A stretch of 64,000 bases of DNA, taken from NCBI GenBank assembly GCA_016650295.1, contig JAENWA010000007.1, positions 1 to 64,000 of the forward strand, read 5' to 3'. The DNA is from Desulfuromonadales bacterium (GTDB lineage Bacteria > Desulfobacterota > Desulfuromonadia > Geobacterales > Pseudopelobacteraceae). This document shows positions 47,976 to 57,050 of this stretch, one piece after another. Each line of letters opens with the position of its first letter. The first letter of the stretch is position 1. A model generated the notes under the pieces. The model was not told the origin of the DNA and did no database searches. It was given only the letters and a program-made list of their open reading frames with translations. The position numbers and the translations under genes are program-made.

Positions 47976-48464
47976 ATGGCAGAAAATAATCGCGCAGTAC
48001 TCCAGTTGAAGGAAAAATTTGCTGCATCAATTATTAATGTGGTGGAATTCAGGGGTGAGGTGACGGTAACCGTCAAAAAGGATGCCATCATTGAAATCCT
48101 TTCGTTCCTCAAACAATCGCTTCAGTACAACCTGCTGACAGACCTTACCGCCGTTGACTATTTGGGAAGGAAGGAAGAGCGTTTCATGCTGGTCTATCTG
48201 CTCTATTCTATTCCCAACAAGGATCGTTTGCGGATCAAGACACCGGTGGCTGAGGCTGATTGCAGCATCCCGAGCGCCACGCAGGTATGGAGAACAGCAA
48301 ACTGGCTGGAGCGGGAAGTGTTTGACCTATTTGGTATTACATTCGAAAATCACCCGGACCTCCGCCGCATTCTCATGAAAGATGACTGGGTAGGACATCC
48401 GCTTCGTAAAGACTATCCTCTTCAAGGTCCGGACCGTGAACCTTACAAAGGGCGTTTGTCATAG
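47976..48464 (+). CDS. nuoC: NADH-quinone oxidoreductase subunit C
   Basis: A 162-residue subunit with the 30-kDa signature LEREVFDLFGITFENHPDLR and DDWVGHPLRKDYPL. It is separate from NuoD, unlike the fused NuoCD of E. coli. I start at the ATG at 47976; a TTG at 47967 would add three residues. Confidence 0.96.
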   Translation: MAENNRAVLQLKEKFAASIINVVEFRGEVTVTVKKDAIIEILSFLKQSLQYNLLTDLTAVDYLGRKEERFMLVYLLYSIPNKDRLRIKTPVAEADCSIPSATQVWRTANWLEREVFDLFGITFENHPDLRRILMKDDWVGHPLRKDYPLQGPDREPYKGRLS

Positions 48465-48509
48465 TAATACTACATCGTTTTCGTATTTCGATCATAGAAG
48501 AGGCGATAC

Positions 48510-49682
48510 ATGGCAACTACTGAAACAATGACACTGAACATGGGACCGCAGCACCCCAGTACCCACGGGGTTTTGAGGCTCGTTCTCGAGCTGGACGGAG
48601 AAGTGATCACCAAGATTACTCCTCATATCGGCTATCTGCATCGTGGCGTAGAAAAACTCTCCGAGCACCGCACCTACCACCAGATCCTGCCGCTGACCGA
48701 CCGACTCGATTACCTGGCTCCCATGAGCAACAACCTGGGTTATATCTTGGCCGTCGAAAAACTGATGGCGGTCGAGGTGCCGGAACGCGCTGAAACAATC
48801 AGGATAATTATGACCGAGTTGACCAGGCTTGAGTCGCACCTGGTCTGGATTGCGTGTCATGCTCTTGATATCGGTGCCATGACTGTTTTTATTTATGCAT
48901 TCCGTGAGCGCGAAACGGTCATGGAGATCTACGAACTGATCTCCGGTGCCCGCATGACATCCAACTTCTACCGGGTCGGCGGTCTTTCGCAGGACGTACC
49001 GGATGAGTTCGTGAAAAAAGTCAGTGACTTTATCGACGTTATGCCCGGCTACCTGGATCAGTATGAGGGCCTTTTGACAACCAACCCGATCTGGCTCAAA
49101 CGTACAGTCGGAAACGGTGTCATCTCCGCCGAGGACGCCATCGATTTCGGCATTACCGGACCGGCTCTGCGAGGTTCCGGTGTGGATTGGGACCTTCGTC
49201 GCGATAATCCCTATAGCGGTTACGAAAAGTACCAGTTCAAGGTACCGGTTGGTGAAAACTGCGATACCTTTGATCGTTACAAGGTCCGCCTGATCGAGAT
49301 GCGTGAAGCCTGCAAAATTGTCCGTCAGGGTCTTGACAGACTCAAGCCGGGTCCGGTGCTGGCTGATTATCCTCAGGTCTGCTATCCACCCAAGGAAAAT
49401 GTCTACAACAGTATTGAAGGTCTGATCCACCACTTCAAGATCGCTTCCGAAGGTTTTCCCGCACCGGAAGGAGAAGTATATCAGGGCATCGAAGCCCCCA
49501 AGGGGGAACTGGGATTCTATATCGTCAGCGACGGCGGCAATAAGCCGGAGCGTCTGAGAATTCGTCCACCTTCATTCGTGAACCTTCAGGCCATCGAGAA
49601 GATGGCCAAGGGTTCAATGATCGCCGACCTGGTGGCTGTGATCGGAACGCTGGACATTGTTCTTGGTGAGATTGACAGGTAA
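48510..49682 (+). CDS. nuoD: NADH-quinone oxidoreductase subunit D
   Basis: A 390-residue subunit of the 49-kDa type: MGPQHPSTHGVLRLVLELDG near the N-terminus and the C-terminal GELGFYIVSDGGNKPERLRI. With NuoB it forms the quinone site. GAAGAGGCG lies upstream of the ATG. Confidence 0.97.
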   Translation: MATTETMTLNMGPQHPSTHGVLRLVLELDGEVITKITPHIGYLHRGVEKLSEHRTYHQILPLTDRLDYLAPMSNNLGYILAVEKLMAVEVPERAETIRIIMTELTRLESHLVWIACHALDIGAMTVFIYAFRERETVMEIYELISGARMTSNFYRVGGLSQDVPDEFVKKVSDFIDVMPGYLDQYEGLLTTNPIWLKRTVGNGVISAEDAIDFGITGPALRGSGVDWDLRRDNPYSGYEKYQFKVPVGENCDTFDRYKVRLIEMREACKIVRQGLDRLKPGPVLADYPQVCYPPKENVYNSIEGLIHHFKIASEGFPAPEGEVYQGIEAPKGELGFYIVSDGGNKPERLRIRPPSFVNLQAIEKMAKGSMIADLVAVIGTLDIVLGEIDR

Positions 49683-49715
49683 CTCCCGAGATTTACGTAA
49701 AAGGAGAAGGCGCGA

Positions 49716-50228
49716 ATGAGTGAAGCTGTTGCTCAACAGGCTACAGAGCAGGAACCGGTAATCGACCTCTCGCTTGCCAATAAGATTATCGACAAGTATA
49801 TAGACATGCCCGGAAACCTGATGCCGGTACTCCAGGGCGCTCAGGACGAGTACGGATACATTCCGCGCGTTGTAGCTGATCTGATTGCTGAACGCCTGAA
49901 TGTATATCCCAGCCAGATCTATGGGGTGCTTACCTTCTACGCTCAGTTTCATCTTAAACCACGTGGTAAGTTTATTATCAGGGTTTGTGTCGGAACTGCC
50001 TGCCATGTGCAGGGTGCTCCGCGTATCGTTGAGTCATTCTTCGACAAACTGCATATAGGACACGCCGAAACAAGTCCGGATCTGCGCTACACCTTTGAAA
50101 AGGTTGCCTGTCTGGGAGCCTGTGGAATGGCGCCGCTGGCCATGGTTAATGATGCTACCTACGGTGCCATGACGGTGCAGAAGGTCAGTGAAATCGTCGC
50201 CGACTATAACCAGAGACCAATGAAATAG
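49716..50228 (+). CDS. nuoE: NADH-quinone oxidoreductase subunit E
   Basis: A 170-residue 24-kDa type subunit with a thioredoxin-like fold and the [2Fe-2S] N1a ligands in CVGTACHVQGA and CLGACGMAP. It pairs with NuoF. AAAAGGAGAAGGCGCG precedes the ATG. Confidence 0.97.
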   Translation: MSEAVAQQATEQEPVIDLSLANKIIDKYIDMPGNLMPVLQGAQDEYGYIPRVVADLIAERLNVYPSQIYGVLTFYAQFHLKPRGKFIIRVCVGTACHVQGAPRIVESFFDKLHIGHAETSPDLRYTFEKVACLGACGMAPLAMVNDATYGAMTVQKVSEIVADYNQRPMK

Positions 50229-50273
50229 AAATAGTAAGTAGCTCGAAACTTTCCAGCAGGGGACAATTCAGTC

Positions 50274-52055
50274 ATGAGCGAAAACGAAGCAATTAAAATT
50301 CTGATCTGCCAGGGTACCGGCGGGGTTTCGATGGGCGCCAAAGAGGTTGAGGCGGCTTTCATAAAACATCTCGCTGAAAAAGGCTTGAATGCCGTCGTCG
50401 GCAAGCGCTGCGACGTCATCAAGACCGGTTGTCGCGGACTGTGCGCCAATGACGTCCTGGTTGACATCATTACTCCTGATCAGGGACGCGTCACCTATGA
50501 CTTCGTTAAGCCGGAAGAGGTCGAAAAGATCATTGAAGAACATATCGTCAACAAGACGGTAATGGAAAAAAGAAAGGCCAAGCCTTACTATAACCAGTTT
50601 GTCGATGCTCAGATGCGTGTAGTAATGACCGGCTGCGGGCAGATTGATCCGGATAGCATTGATGCATATATGGAAGAAGATGGATTCAAGGCCATCGAGA
50701 AGTGCGTCAAGTCAATGAAGCCGGAAGAAGTCATTGATGAGGTCAAAAAATCCGGCCTGCGCGGGCGTGGCGGCGGCGGTTTCCCTACCGGTATGAAGTG
50801 GTCCTTCTGCAAGGCTTCTCCCGGGAATCACAAGTATCTGATCTGCAACGCTGATGAAGGCGATCCGGGCGCATTTATGGACCGTTCGCTGCTGGAGGGA
50901 GACCCCTACTGCATTATTGAAGGGATGATGATTGCTGCTTACGCGATTGGCTGCGATTTTGGGTATGTCTATGTCCGTGCCGAGTATCCTCTGGCCGTAC
51001 AGCGTCTCCAGCATGCCATTGATGTCTGCTATGAAAAAGGCTACCTCGGCAAGAATATTCAGGGTTGGGGGCTTGACTTCGACATGCGCATCAAGATGGG
51101 GGCCGGCGCCTTTGTCTGCGGCGAGGAAACCGCCCTGATGGCCTCCATTGAAGGACAGCGCGGCATGAGTCGCCCGCGACCACCATTCCCAGCTGTGCGC
51201 GGTCTCTGGGGATATCCCACCAACATCAACAACGTCGAGACCTTTGGCAACGTCCGTCACATCATCAACAAGGGTGGTGACTGGTACGCTTCACTGGGTA
51301 CCGAGACTACCAAGGGCACCAAGATATTTGCCGTTACCGGTAAGGTCAAGCACACCGGTCTGGTGGAAGTTCCGGCCGGTATGAAGATCCGCGAGGTTAT
51401 CTATGACGTCTGCGGCGGTATCGCCAATAACCGGAAATTCAAGGCTGTTCAGGCCGGCGGACCTTCCGGAGGTTGTATTCCGGCTGAAATTCTGGACACC
51501 CCGGTTGACTATGACTCCCTGATCAAGGCCGGCGCCATGATGGGTTCCGGTGGTCTGGTTGTCATGGACGAAACAACCTGCATGGTTGACGTGTCACGCT
51601 TCTTCCTTAACTTCACCAGAATGGAGTCATGTGGCAAGTGTGTTCCCTGCCGGATTGGGCTGAAGGTTATGCTCGATATCCTTGAGAGGATTACCGAGGG
51701 ACGTGGCGAGCACTCCGATATTGCAACGCTTCAGGATCTGGGCATTGCCATCAAGAAGGCATCACTGTGCGGTCTCGGCCAGACAGCACCCAATCCGATT
51801 CTTTCCACCATCAACTATTTCCGTGATGAGTATGAAGCGCACATCAACGACAAGCGCTGTCCATCCAATTGCTGCAAGGAACTGCTTCTGTGGCAGGTGG
51901 TCGAGGACAAATGCGTCAAATGCGGCGCCTGCAAGAAGGCCTGTCCGGTTGATGCAATAATATGGGAAAAAGGACAGTTGGCAGTTTTGGACAAGGAAAA
52001 GTGTACCAAGTGCAAATCCTGTTATGACGCCTGCCGTTTCATGGCCCTTGAATAA
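50274..52055 (+). CDS. nuoF: NADH-quinone oxidoreductase subunit F, ferredoxin-extended
   Basis: A 593-residue subunit, longer than the 445 of E. coli. Residues 1-100 form a thioredoxin-like [2Fe-2S] domain (LICQGTGG, KTGCRGLC). The NADH/FMN core follows with GLRGRGGGGFPTGMKWSF and the N3 cluster ligands in ESCGKCVPCR. Residues about 544-593 add a 2x[4Fe-4S] ferredoxin (CVKCGACKKACP, CTKCKSCYDACR). The same layout is seen in HydB-like hydrogenase subunits and other anaerobes, where it widens the choice of electron partners. Confidence 0.95.
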   Translation: MSENEAIKILICQGTGGVSMGAKEVEAAFIKHLAEKGLNAVVGKRCDVIKTGCRGLCANDVLVDIITPDQGRVTYDFVKPEEVEKIIEEHIVNKTVMEKRKAKPYYNQFVDAQMRVVMTGCGQIDPDSIDAYMEEDGFKAIEKCVKSMKPEEVIDEVKKSGLRGRGGGGFPTGMKWSFCKASPGNHKYLICNADEGDPGAFMDRSLLEGDPYCIIEGMMIAAYAIGCDFGYVYVRAEYPLAVQRLQHAIDVCYEKGYLGKNIQGWGLDFDMRIKMGAGAFVCGEETALMASIEGQRGMSRPRPPFPAVRGLWGYPTNINNVETFGNVRHIINKGGDWYASLGTETTKGTKIFAVTGKVKHTGLVEVPAGMKIREVIYDVCGGIANNRKFKAVQAGGPSGGCIPAEILDTPVDYDSLIKAGAMMGSGGLVVMDETTCMVDVSRFFLNFTRMESCGKCVPCRIGLKVMLDILERITEGRGEHSDIATLQDLGIAIKKASLCGLGQTAPNPILSTINYFRDEYEAHINDKRCPSNCCKELLLWQVVEDKCVKCGACKKACPVDAIIWEKGQLAVLDKEKCTKCKSCYDACRFMALE

Positions 52056-52114
52056 AGAGATTGCTGCTAATTACGTAAGCGAAAGAACAGTCAAGCCCAC
52101 TGACAGAGGTTGAG

Positions 52115-54586
52115 ATGGTTAATCTGACGATAGACGATAAGCAGGTCACTGCCCCCAAGACCGCGACCATTTATGATGCGGCCAAACTGAACGGGATAAA
52201 GATCCCGATACTGTGCCATGACAAGAAGCTGAAGCCTTTTGGCGCCTGCCGCATGTGCCTGGTCGAGGTGGAACAGATGAAGGGCCGCCAGATTCCGGCC
52301 TGCACAACGCCGGTGACAGAAGGCATGATCATCCGCACCTCGACTCCCGATATTGTCAAGGCGCGTAAGATGGTGCTTGAACTTCTCCTGCTCAACCATC
52401 CCATTGACTGCCCGGTCTGTGACAAGGCCGGCGACTGCGACCTGCAGAACCTGACCTACGAATACAAGGTGGATGCCAACCGCTTTACCGATGAGAAGTT
52501 CCACCTTGAGATCGATTATACCAATCCGCTGATTGAGAGGGACATGAACCGTTGCGTATTGTGCGGTAAGTGTGCCCGTATCTGTGATGAAATCGTTTCT
52601 TTCGGCGCCCTTACATTTATTGATCGCGGTATTGAGACTAAAATCGGCTGTGAATTCGAGGAAGCCTTGAACTGCGAGTTCTGCGGATCCTGCGTCTCGG
52701 TCTGTCCGGTTGGTTCGCTGCTGGCCCGTCCCTTCAAGTTCAAGGCCCGTTTCTGGTCGCTTACCAAACAGAAATCGGTCTGCGGGTATTGCGGTACCGG
52801 TTGTAACCTGACACTCGGTGTCAAGGACAACAAGGTTCTCACCACGATCTATGATGAAAATCAGGGTTTTCATAATGGTCAGTTGTGCGTACGCGGACGT
52901 TTTGGCTATCAGTTCATCAACAGTGACAAACGCCTGACAAAACCACTGATACGTAAGAATCAGAATCTGGTGGAGGTCGGCTGGGATGAGGCGCTCGAAG
53001 TGGTTGCCGGCCGTCTCAGGGACTCCGGTGCCGCATCAGCTGCTCTGGCAACAGCTCGTCTGACAAATGAGGAACTGTTGCTTTTCAAACAGTTGATGGA
53101 ATCTGTCGGATCCAATAATTATGACCACTCTGCCGGATATGCCCATGCAGCTCTGACGGAGGGTTTTGCCGGCAGTTTCGGAATATCTGCATCTCCTTCC
53201 ACCATACTTGACATACAAAAGAGCGATCTGCTGCTGGTGATCAAGACCGATGCCTATGAAACCCATCCGGTGGTCGGATTCGAGATCAACATGGCGGTCA
53301 AGAATAAAGGTGTCCAGCTCAAAATACTGTCTGACAAGACCGGCAAACTCTCCAAGCTTCCGGATGCGAAAACACTGGTGCATACACCCGGTAGTGAAAT
53401 TGCAATCATTAACTCTTTGGCGAAAGTCATTATAGATAATAAGCTGGGAGATGCTTCGGCGGTTTCTCTCCCCGGATATGCTGATCTTGAGAAATCTTTG
53501 GCAGACTTTACACCGGAAGCGGTTTCCGCCCAATGCGGATTAAGTGCTGATGATATCAAGCTGTTGGCCAGTGACTATGCCAAGGCAGAAAAGGCGCTGA
53601 TCCTGTTCCCGGTTGGTCAGGCCTACCCCGGCCACACCGCTGCTCTGGCGAACGCCGTTGCCAACCTGGCTCTGCTGGCTGGAAAGCTTGGCAAGGAAGG
53701 CAGTGGTGTTCTCTGCCTGTCAGAAAAAAACAACAGCCAGGGGGCCGTTGACATGGGCTTCCATGCTGCTGGTGGTGGACTCAATGCTGGCCAGATCCTT
53801 GATGGCTGCGCTACCGGTTCGATCAAGACCTTGTTGATTGCCGGCGAGAATCCACTCGTATCCTATCCTGATCATGCCAAGGTGAAAGCTGCCCTGGACA
53901 AGGTTGAATTTCTGGTGGTTTCCGAGATGTTTATGACCGAGACAGCGGCAATGGCCGATGTGGTGCTGCCGGTCTGTTCCTTTGCCGAGAAGGAAGGCAC
54001 CTTTACCGCAACCGACCGTCGCGTGCAGCACATCAAGCCTGCCATCAAAAAAATTGGTCAGAGCCGGTCCGACTTTGAAATCTTCGGGTCACTTATTGCA
54101 AAGATGGGTGGCGTCTCTTCGGCTGCTCCGGCTGTTGTCTTCGCCGAGATAGCAGCGTCTACACCAGGTTATGAAAGTATGAGTTATGTGTCTCTGGGCG
54201 ATGAGGGCCTCTTTGCATCAGTTGACGTCAAACCCGTTTTCGTTGTTCCTCAAACATCGGCTGCCAAGGCTGAATCTGGCAAACTTGCGCTTGTTACCGG
54301 TAGTGTCTTGTATCACAACGGTACACTTTCACAGTATGGTGAAGGCCCGATGCACGTCTGTCCCGAGGGTTATGTCGAACTGTCCAGGGCTGATGCCGCT
54401 GCGATGAAGTTTGTGGAAAATGATCTCCTGACAATCAGTTCAGCCAACGGCAGCATGAAGCTCAAGGCCCGGATTACGCCGCGCATGCCGCAGGGTGTGG
54501 TCTTTGCTCCGTACCATTTCGGTGCCAATCCGGTCAATCAGGTCTGGAACGGAGCTCCGGTTACCTGGGTAACCCTGGCCAAGTAG
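52115..54586 (+). CDS. nuoG: NADH-quinone oxidoreductase subunit G
   Basis: An 823-residue subunit. The N-terminal [2Fe-2S] ferredoxin uses ILCHDKKLKPFGACRMCLVE with a later Cys, then CPVCDKAGDCDLQ, two [4Fe-4S] motifs (CVLCGKCARIC, CEFCGSCVSVC) and CGYCGTGCNL, the extra N7-type site of molybdopterin-family relatives. A long molybdopterin-oxidoreductase-like domain follows, without a visible cofactor role. It carries electrons from NuoF towards NuoI. Confidence 0.95.
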   Translation: MVNLTIDDKQVTAPKTATIYDAAKLNGIKIPILCHDKKLKPFGACRMCLVEVEQMKGRQIPACTTPVTEGMIIRTSTPDIVKARKMVLELLLLNHPIDCPVCDKAGDCDLQNLTYEYKVDANRFTDEKFHLEIDYTNPLIERDMNRCVLCGKCARICDEIVSFGALTFIDRGIETKIGCEFEEALNCEFCGSCVSVCPVGSLLARPFKFKARFWSLTKQKSVCGYCGTGCNLTLGVKDNKVLTTIYDENQGFHNGQLCVRGRFGYQFINSDKRLTKPLIRKNQNLVEVGWDEALEVVAGRLRDSGAASAALATARLTNEELLLFKQLMESVGSNNYDHSAGYAHAALTEGFAGSFGISASPSTILDIQKSDLLLVIKTDAYETHPVVGFEINMAVKNKGVQLKILSDKTGKLSKLPDAKTLVHTPGSEIAIINSLAKVIIDNKLGDASAVSLPGYADLEKSLADFTPEAVSAQCGLSADDIKLLASDYAKAEKALILFPVGQAYPGHTAALANAVANLALLAGKLGKEGSGVLCLSEKNNSQGAVDMGFHAAGGGLNAGQILDGCATGSIKTLLIAGENPLVSYPDHAKVKAALDKVEFLVVSEMFMTETAAMADVVLPVCSFAEKEGTFTATDRRVQHIKPAIKKIGQSRSDFEIFGSLIAKMGGVSSAAPAVVFAEIAASTPGYESMSYVSLGDEGLFASVDVKPVFVVPQTSAAKAESGKLALVTGSVLYHNGTLSQYGEGPMHVCPEGYVELSRADAAAMKFVENDLLTISSANGSMKLKARITPRMPQGVVFAPYHFGANPVNQVWNGAPVTWVTLAK

Positions 54587-54636
54587 TTTATTATGAAACC
54601 TGCTCGAATAATTATAAACCAAGGAAAGAGGGACAG

Positions 54637-55704
54637 ATGGATATCGTGATATTAGGACTGCCGATGATGTACTACATCGCCATGGTTGCCAAGGTCCTGG
54701 TGGCGTTTGTCTTCGTGCTGCTGACCGTGGCATATTCCACCTACGCCGAGCGCAAGATCATCGGCCATATGCAGGTTCGACTGGGACCGATGCGTACGGG
54801 ATGGCACGGCCTTCTGCAGCCGATTGCCGACGGAGTTAAACTCTTCTTCAAGGAAGAGATCGTCCCTGCCCAAGCGAGCACTTTTGCCTTTCTGATCGCA
54901 CCATTGATCGCTCTGATACCGGCCTTCATAACCTTTGCAGTCATTCCCTTCGGCGGAGTCATCGAGGTGGCCGGCTACAAAATACCGCTACAGATCGCCA
55001 GCTACGTTGATGTAGCCTCCGGCAAAGTCTATGACATTAATGTCGGTGTTTTGTACATCCTGGCCATGTCTTCTCTGGGAGTGTACGGCATCGTGCTTGC
55101 CGGCTGGGCCTCGAACAGTAAGTATTCTCTGATGGGCGGTCTGCGCGCATCAGCTCAGATGATTTCGTATGAGCTAGCAGCCGGTCTTGCGATTGTGTCG
55201 GTATTCATGCTCTCCGGAACCCTTTCCATGAATGAGATTGTCAAATTGCAATCAGGTTTTGGCGGGTTCGAGTGGTATGTCTTTAAACAGCCGGTTGCTT
55301 TTGTAGTGTTCTTTATCTGCGCGATAGCAGAGATCAACCGCACCCCCTTTGACCTGCCCGAGGCTGAAACTGAGCTGGTCTCGGGTTTCTGTACCGAATA
55401 TTCGAGTATGAAGTACGCCATGTTTTTCATGGCTGAATATGCCAATATGATTACCGTGTGCGCCCTGACCACCACTCTGTTCCTGGGTGGATGGAATGGC
55501 CCTCTGGCAACCAGCATTCCACTCCTTGGTCCGGTCTATTTCGTAGCCAAGGTGTACTTCCTGATTTTCTTCTGCATGTGGCTTCGTGCAACAGTACCCC
55601 GGTATCGCTACGATCAGTTGATGCATATCGGCTGGAAGGTGTTTATCCCGCTGGGACTGCTTAACATTGTTGTCACAGGCATCTGGAACTTTATCCTTCA
55701 GTAG
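54637..55704 (+). CDS. nuoH: NADH-quinone oxidoreductase subunit H
   Basis: A 355-residue membrane subunit with eight or more helices and the conserved AERKIIGHMQVRLGPMRTG, FEEIVPAQ-type FKEEIVPAQAST, and INRTPFDLPEAETELVSGF. It helps form the quinone chamber. Confidence 0.97.
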   Translation: MDIVILGLPMMYYIAMVAKVLVAFVFVLLTVAYSTYAERKIIGHMQVRLGPMRTGWHGLLQPIADGVKLFFKEEIVPAQASTFAFLIAPLIALIPAFITFAVIPFGGVIEVAGYKIPLQIASYVDVASGKVYDINVGVLYILAMSSLGVYGIVLAGWASNSKYSLMGGLRASAQMISYELAAGLAIVSVFMLSGTLSMNEIVKLQSGFGGFEWYVFKQPVAFVVFFICAIAEINRTPFDLPEAETELVSGFCTEYSSMKYAMFFMAEYANMITVCALTTTLFLGGWNGPLATSIPLLGPVYFVAKVYFLIFFCMWLRATVPRYRYDQLMHIGWKVFIPLGLLNIVVTGIWNFILQ

Positions 55705-55740
55705 GGTTTAACCAAGGACTCCAAGAACAAGGACGGAAAC

Positions 55741-56154
55741 ATGAATCCGATCAAAACGTTTGTGCCGATCATACAAGGCCTTAAAATCACGCTGGGGCAT
55801 CTTTTCAAAAAGCCGGTCACTCTGCAGTATCCTGATGAGCGACCAAAAGTAGCTGCGCGTTACAGAGGCCTGCATGCACTGAATGTATCGCACAACAAGG
55901 CGAAATGCGTGGCCTGTTATTTGTGTCCTACGGTTTGTCCGGCCAAGTGCATTACGGTTGAGGCGGGTGAGGATGCCAACCATGACAAATATGCGGCTGT
56001 CTATGAGATTGACATGCTGCGCTGCATATTCTGCGGATATTGTGTAGAGGCCTGCCCAGTGGATGCCATCCGGATGACCGGTGAGTTTGAGCTGGCTAAC
56101 TACAGCCGCAAGGACTTTGTCTACTCCAAGGAACGACTCTTAGAAAAGAAATAA
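55741..56154 (+). CDS. nuoI: NADH-quinone oxidoreductase subunit I
   Basis: A 137-residue 23-kDa type subunit with two [4Fe-4S] motifs, CVACYLCPTVCPAKC and CIFCGYCVEACPVDA, for clusters N6a and N6b, which pass electrons to N2 in NuoB. Its N-terminal amphipathic helix attaches it to NuoH. Confidence 0.96.
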   Translation: MNPIKTFVPIIQGLKITLGHLFKKPVTLQYPDERPKVAARYRGLHALNVSHNKAKCVACYLCPTVCPAKCITVEAGEDANHDKYAAVYEIDMLRCIFCGYCVEACPVDAIRMTGEFELANYSRKDFVYSKERLLEKK

Positions 56155-56165
56155 AGGAGCAGTAC

Positions 56166-56669
56166 ATGGAAACCCTCTTCTTCTTGATTGTCTCGCTAGT
56201 GGCCATTGTGTCGGCGATCCTGGTGGTCACGTGCAGAAATCCGATCAACAGCGCCCTGGCACTGATCCTGACCTTCTTCTGCCTGGCGACATATTATGTT
56301 ATGTTGGATGCCCCTTTCATGGCTGCTGTGCAGGTAATGGTCTATGCCGGCGCTATTATGGTTCTGATTGTGTTCACCATCATGCTGCTCAATATCCGGG
56401 TAAACGCATCCAAGAGCCAGTCCCACAAAGTGGTATTGGGAATAGTGATCGGTTTTTTCACATTGCTCAACACTGCAGTCATCGTATTCAAGAGCCGAGT
56501 TGCCCTTCCAAATGGCCCATTGACCGGAGAAATACTCAAACAACAGGGACATACCGAGCTAATTGGACGTGAGTTGTTCACCACCTTTCTGCTTCCATTT
56601 GAAGTTACCTCGATTCTGCTCCTGGTAGCCATCGTCGGTGCTGTTATTCTGGCCAAGAAAAAAATCTAG
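56166..56669 (+). CDS. nuoJ: NADH-quinone oxidoreductase subunit J
   Basis: A 167-residue, five-helix membrane subunit with [20 protein letters not shown] and [20 protein letters not shown] (family PF00499). AAAGGAGC precedes the ATG, eleven bases after nuoI. Confidence 0.95.
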   Translation: METLFFLIVSLVAIVSAILVVTCRNPINSALALILTFFCLATYYVMLDAPFMAAVQVMVYAGAIMVLIVFTIMLLNIRVNASKSQSHKVVLGIVIGFFTLLNTAVIVFKSRVALPNGPLTGEILKQQGHTELIGRELFTTFLLPFEVTSILLLVAIVGAVILAKKKI

Positions 56670-56685
56670 ACTGAGGGATATATTC

Positions 56686-56988
56686 ATGGAAAATCTGAAC
56701 GGCTATCTCATAATCAGTGCCATCCTCTTCTCCATCGGAACAATTGGTGTTCTTACCCGCAAAAACGCCATTGTCATCTTCATGTGTGTAGAGATGATGC
56801 TTAATGCAGTCAACCTGACTTTCGTGGCGTTGTCGCGGCACCTTGGAAACCTGGACGGTCAGGTATTTGTATTGTTTGTCATGACCGTAGCCGCTGCAGA
56901 AGCTGCCGTAGGTCTGGCCCTGATGATCGCATTCTACAACAACAAAGAGTCTATCGACGTTGACGATATCAACCTGATGAAGTGGTAG
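56686..56988 (+). CDS. nuoK: NADH-quinone oxidoreductase subunit K
   Basis: A 100-residue, three-helix subunit (antiporter-like MrpC type): [36 protein letters not shown] with the conserved Glu, and [17 protein letters not shown]. The ATG at 56686 has GAGGG eight bases upstream. Confidence 0.96.
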   Translation: MENLNGYLIISAILFSIGTIGVLTRKNAIVIFMCVEMMLNAVNLTFVALSRHLGNLDGQVFVLFVMTVAAAEAAVGLALMIAFYNNKESIDVDDINLMKW

Positions 56989-57050
56989 TTTGGAAGATCA
57001 GGGCCTCAACCAAAGACACAATGTTTACTGATTGAATAAAGGAGTCCTCC

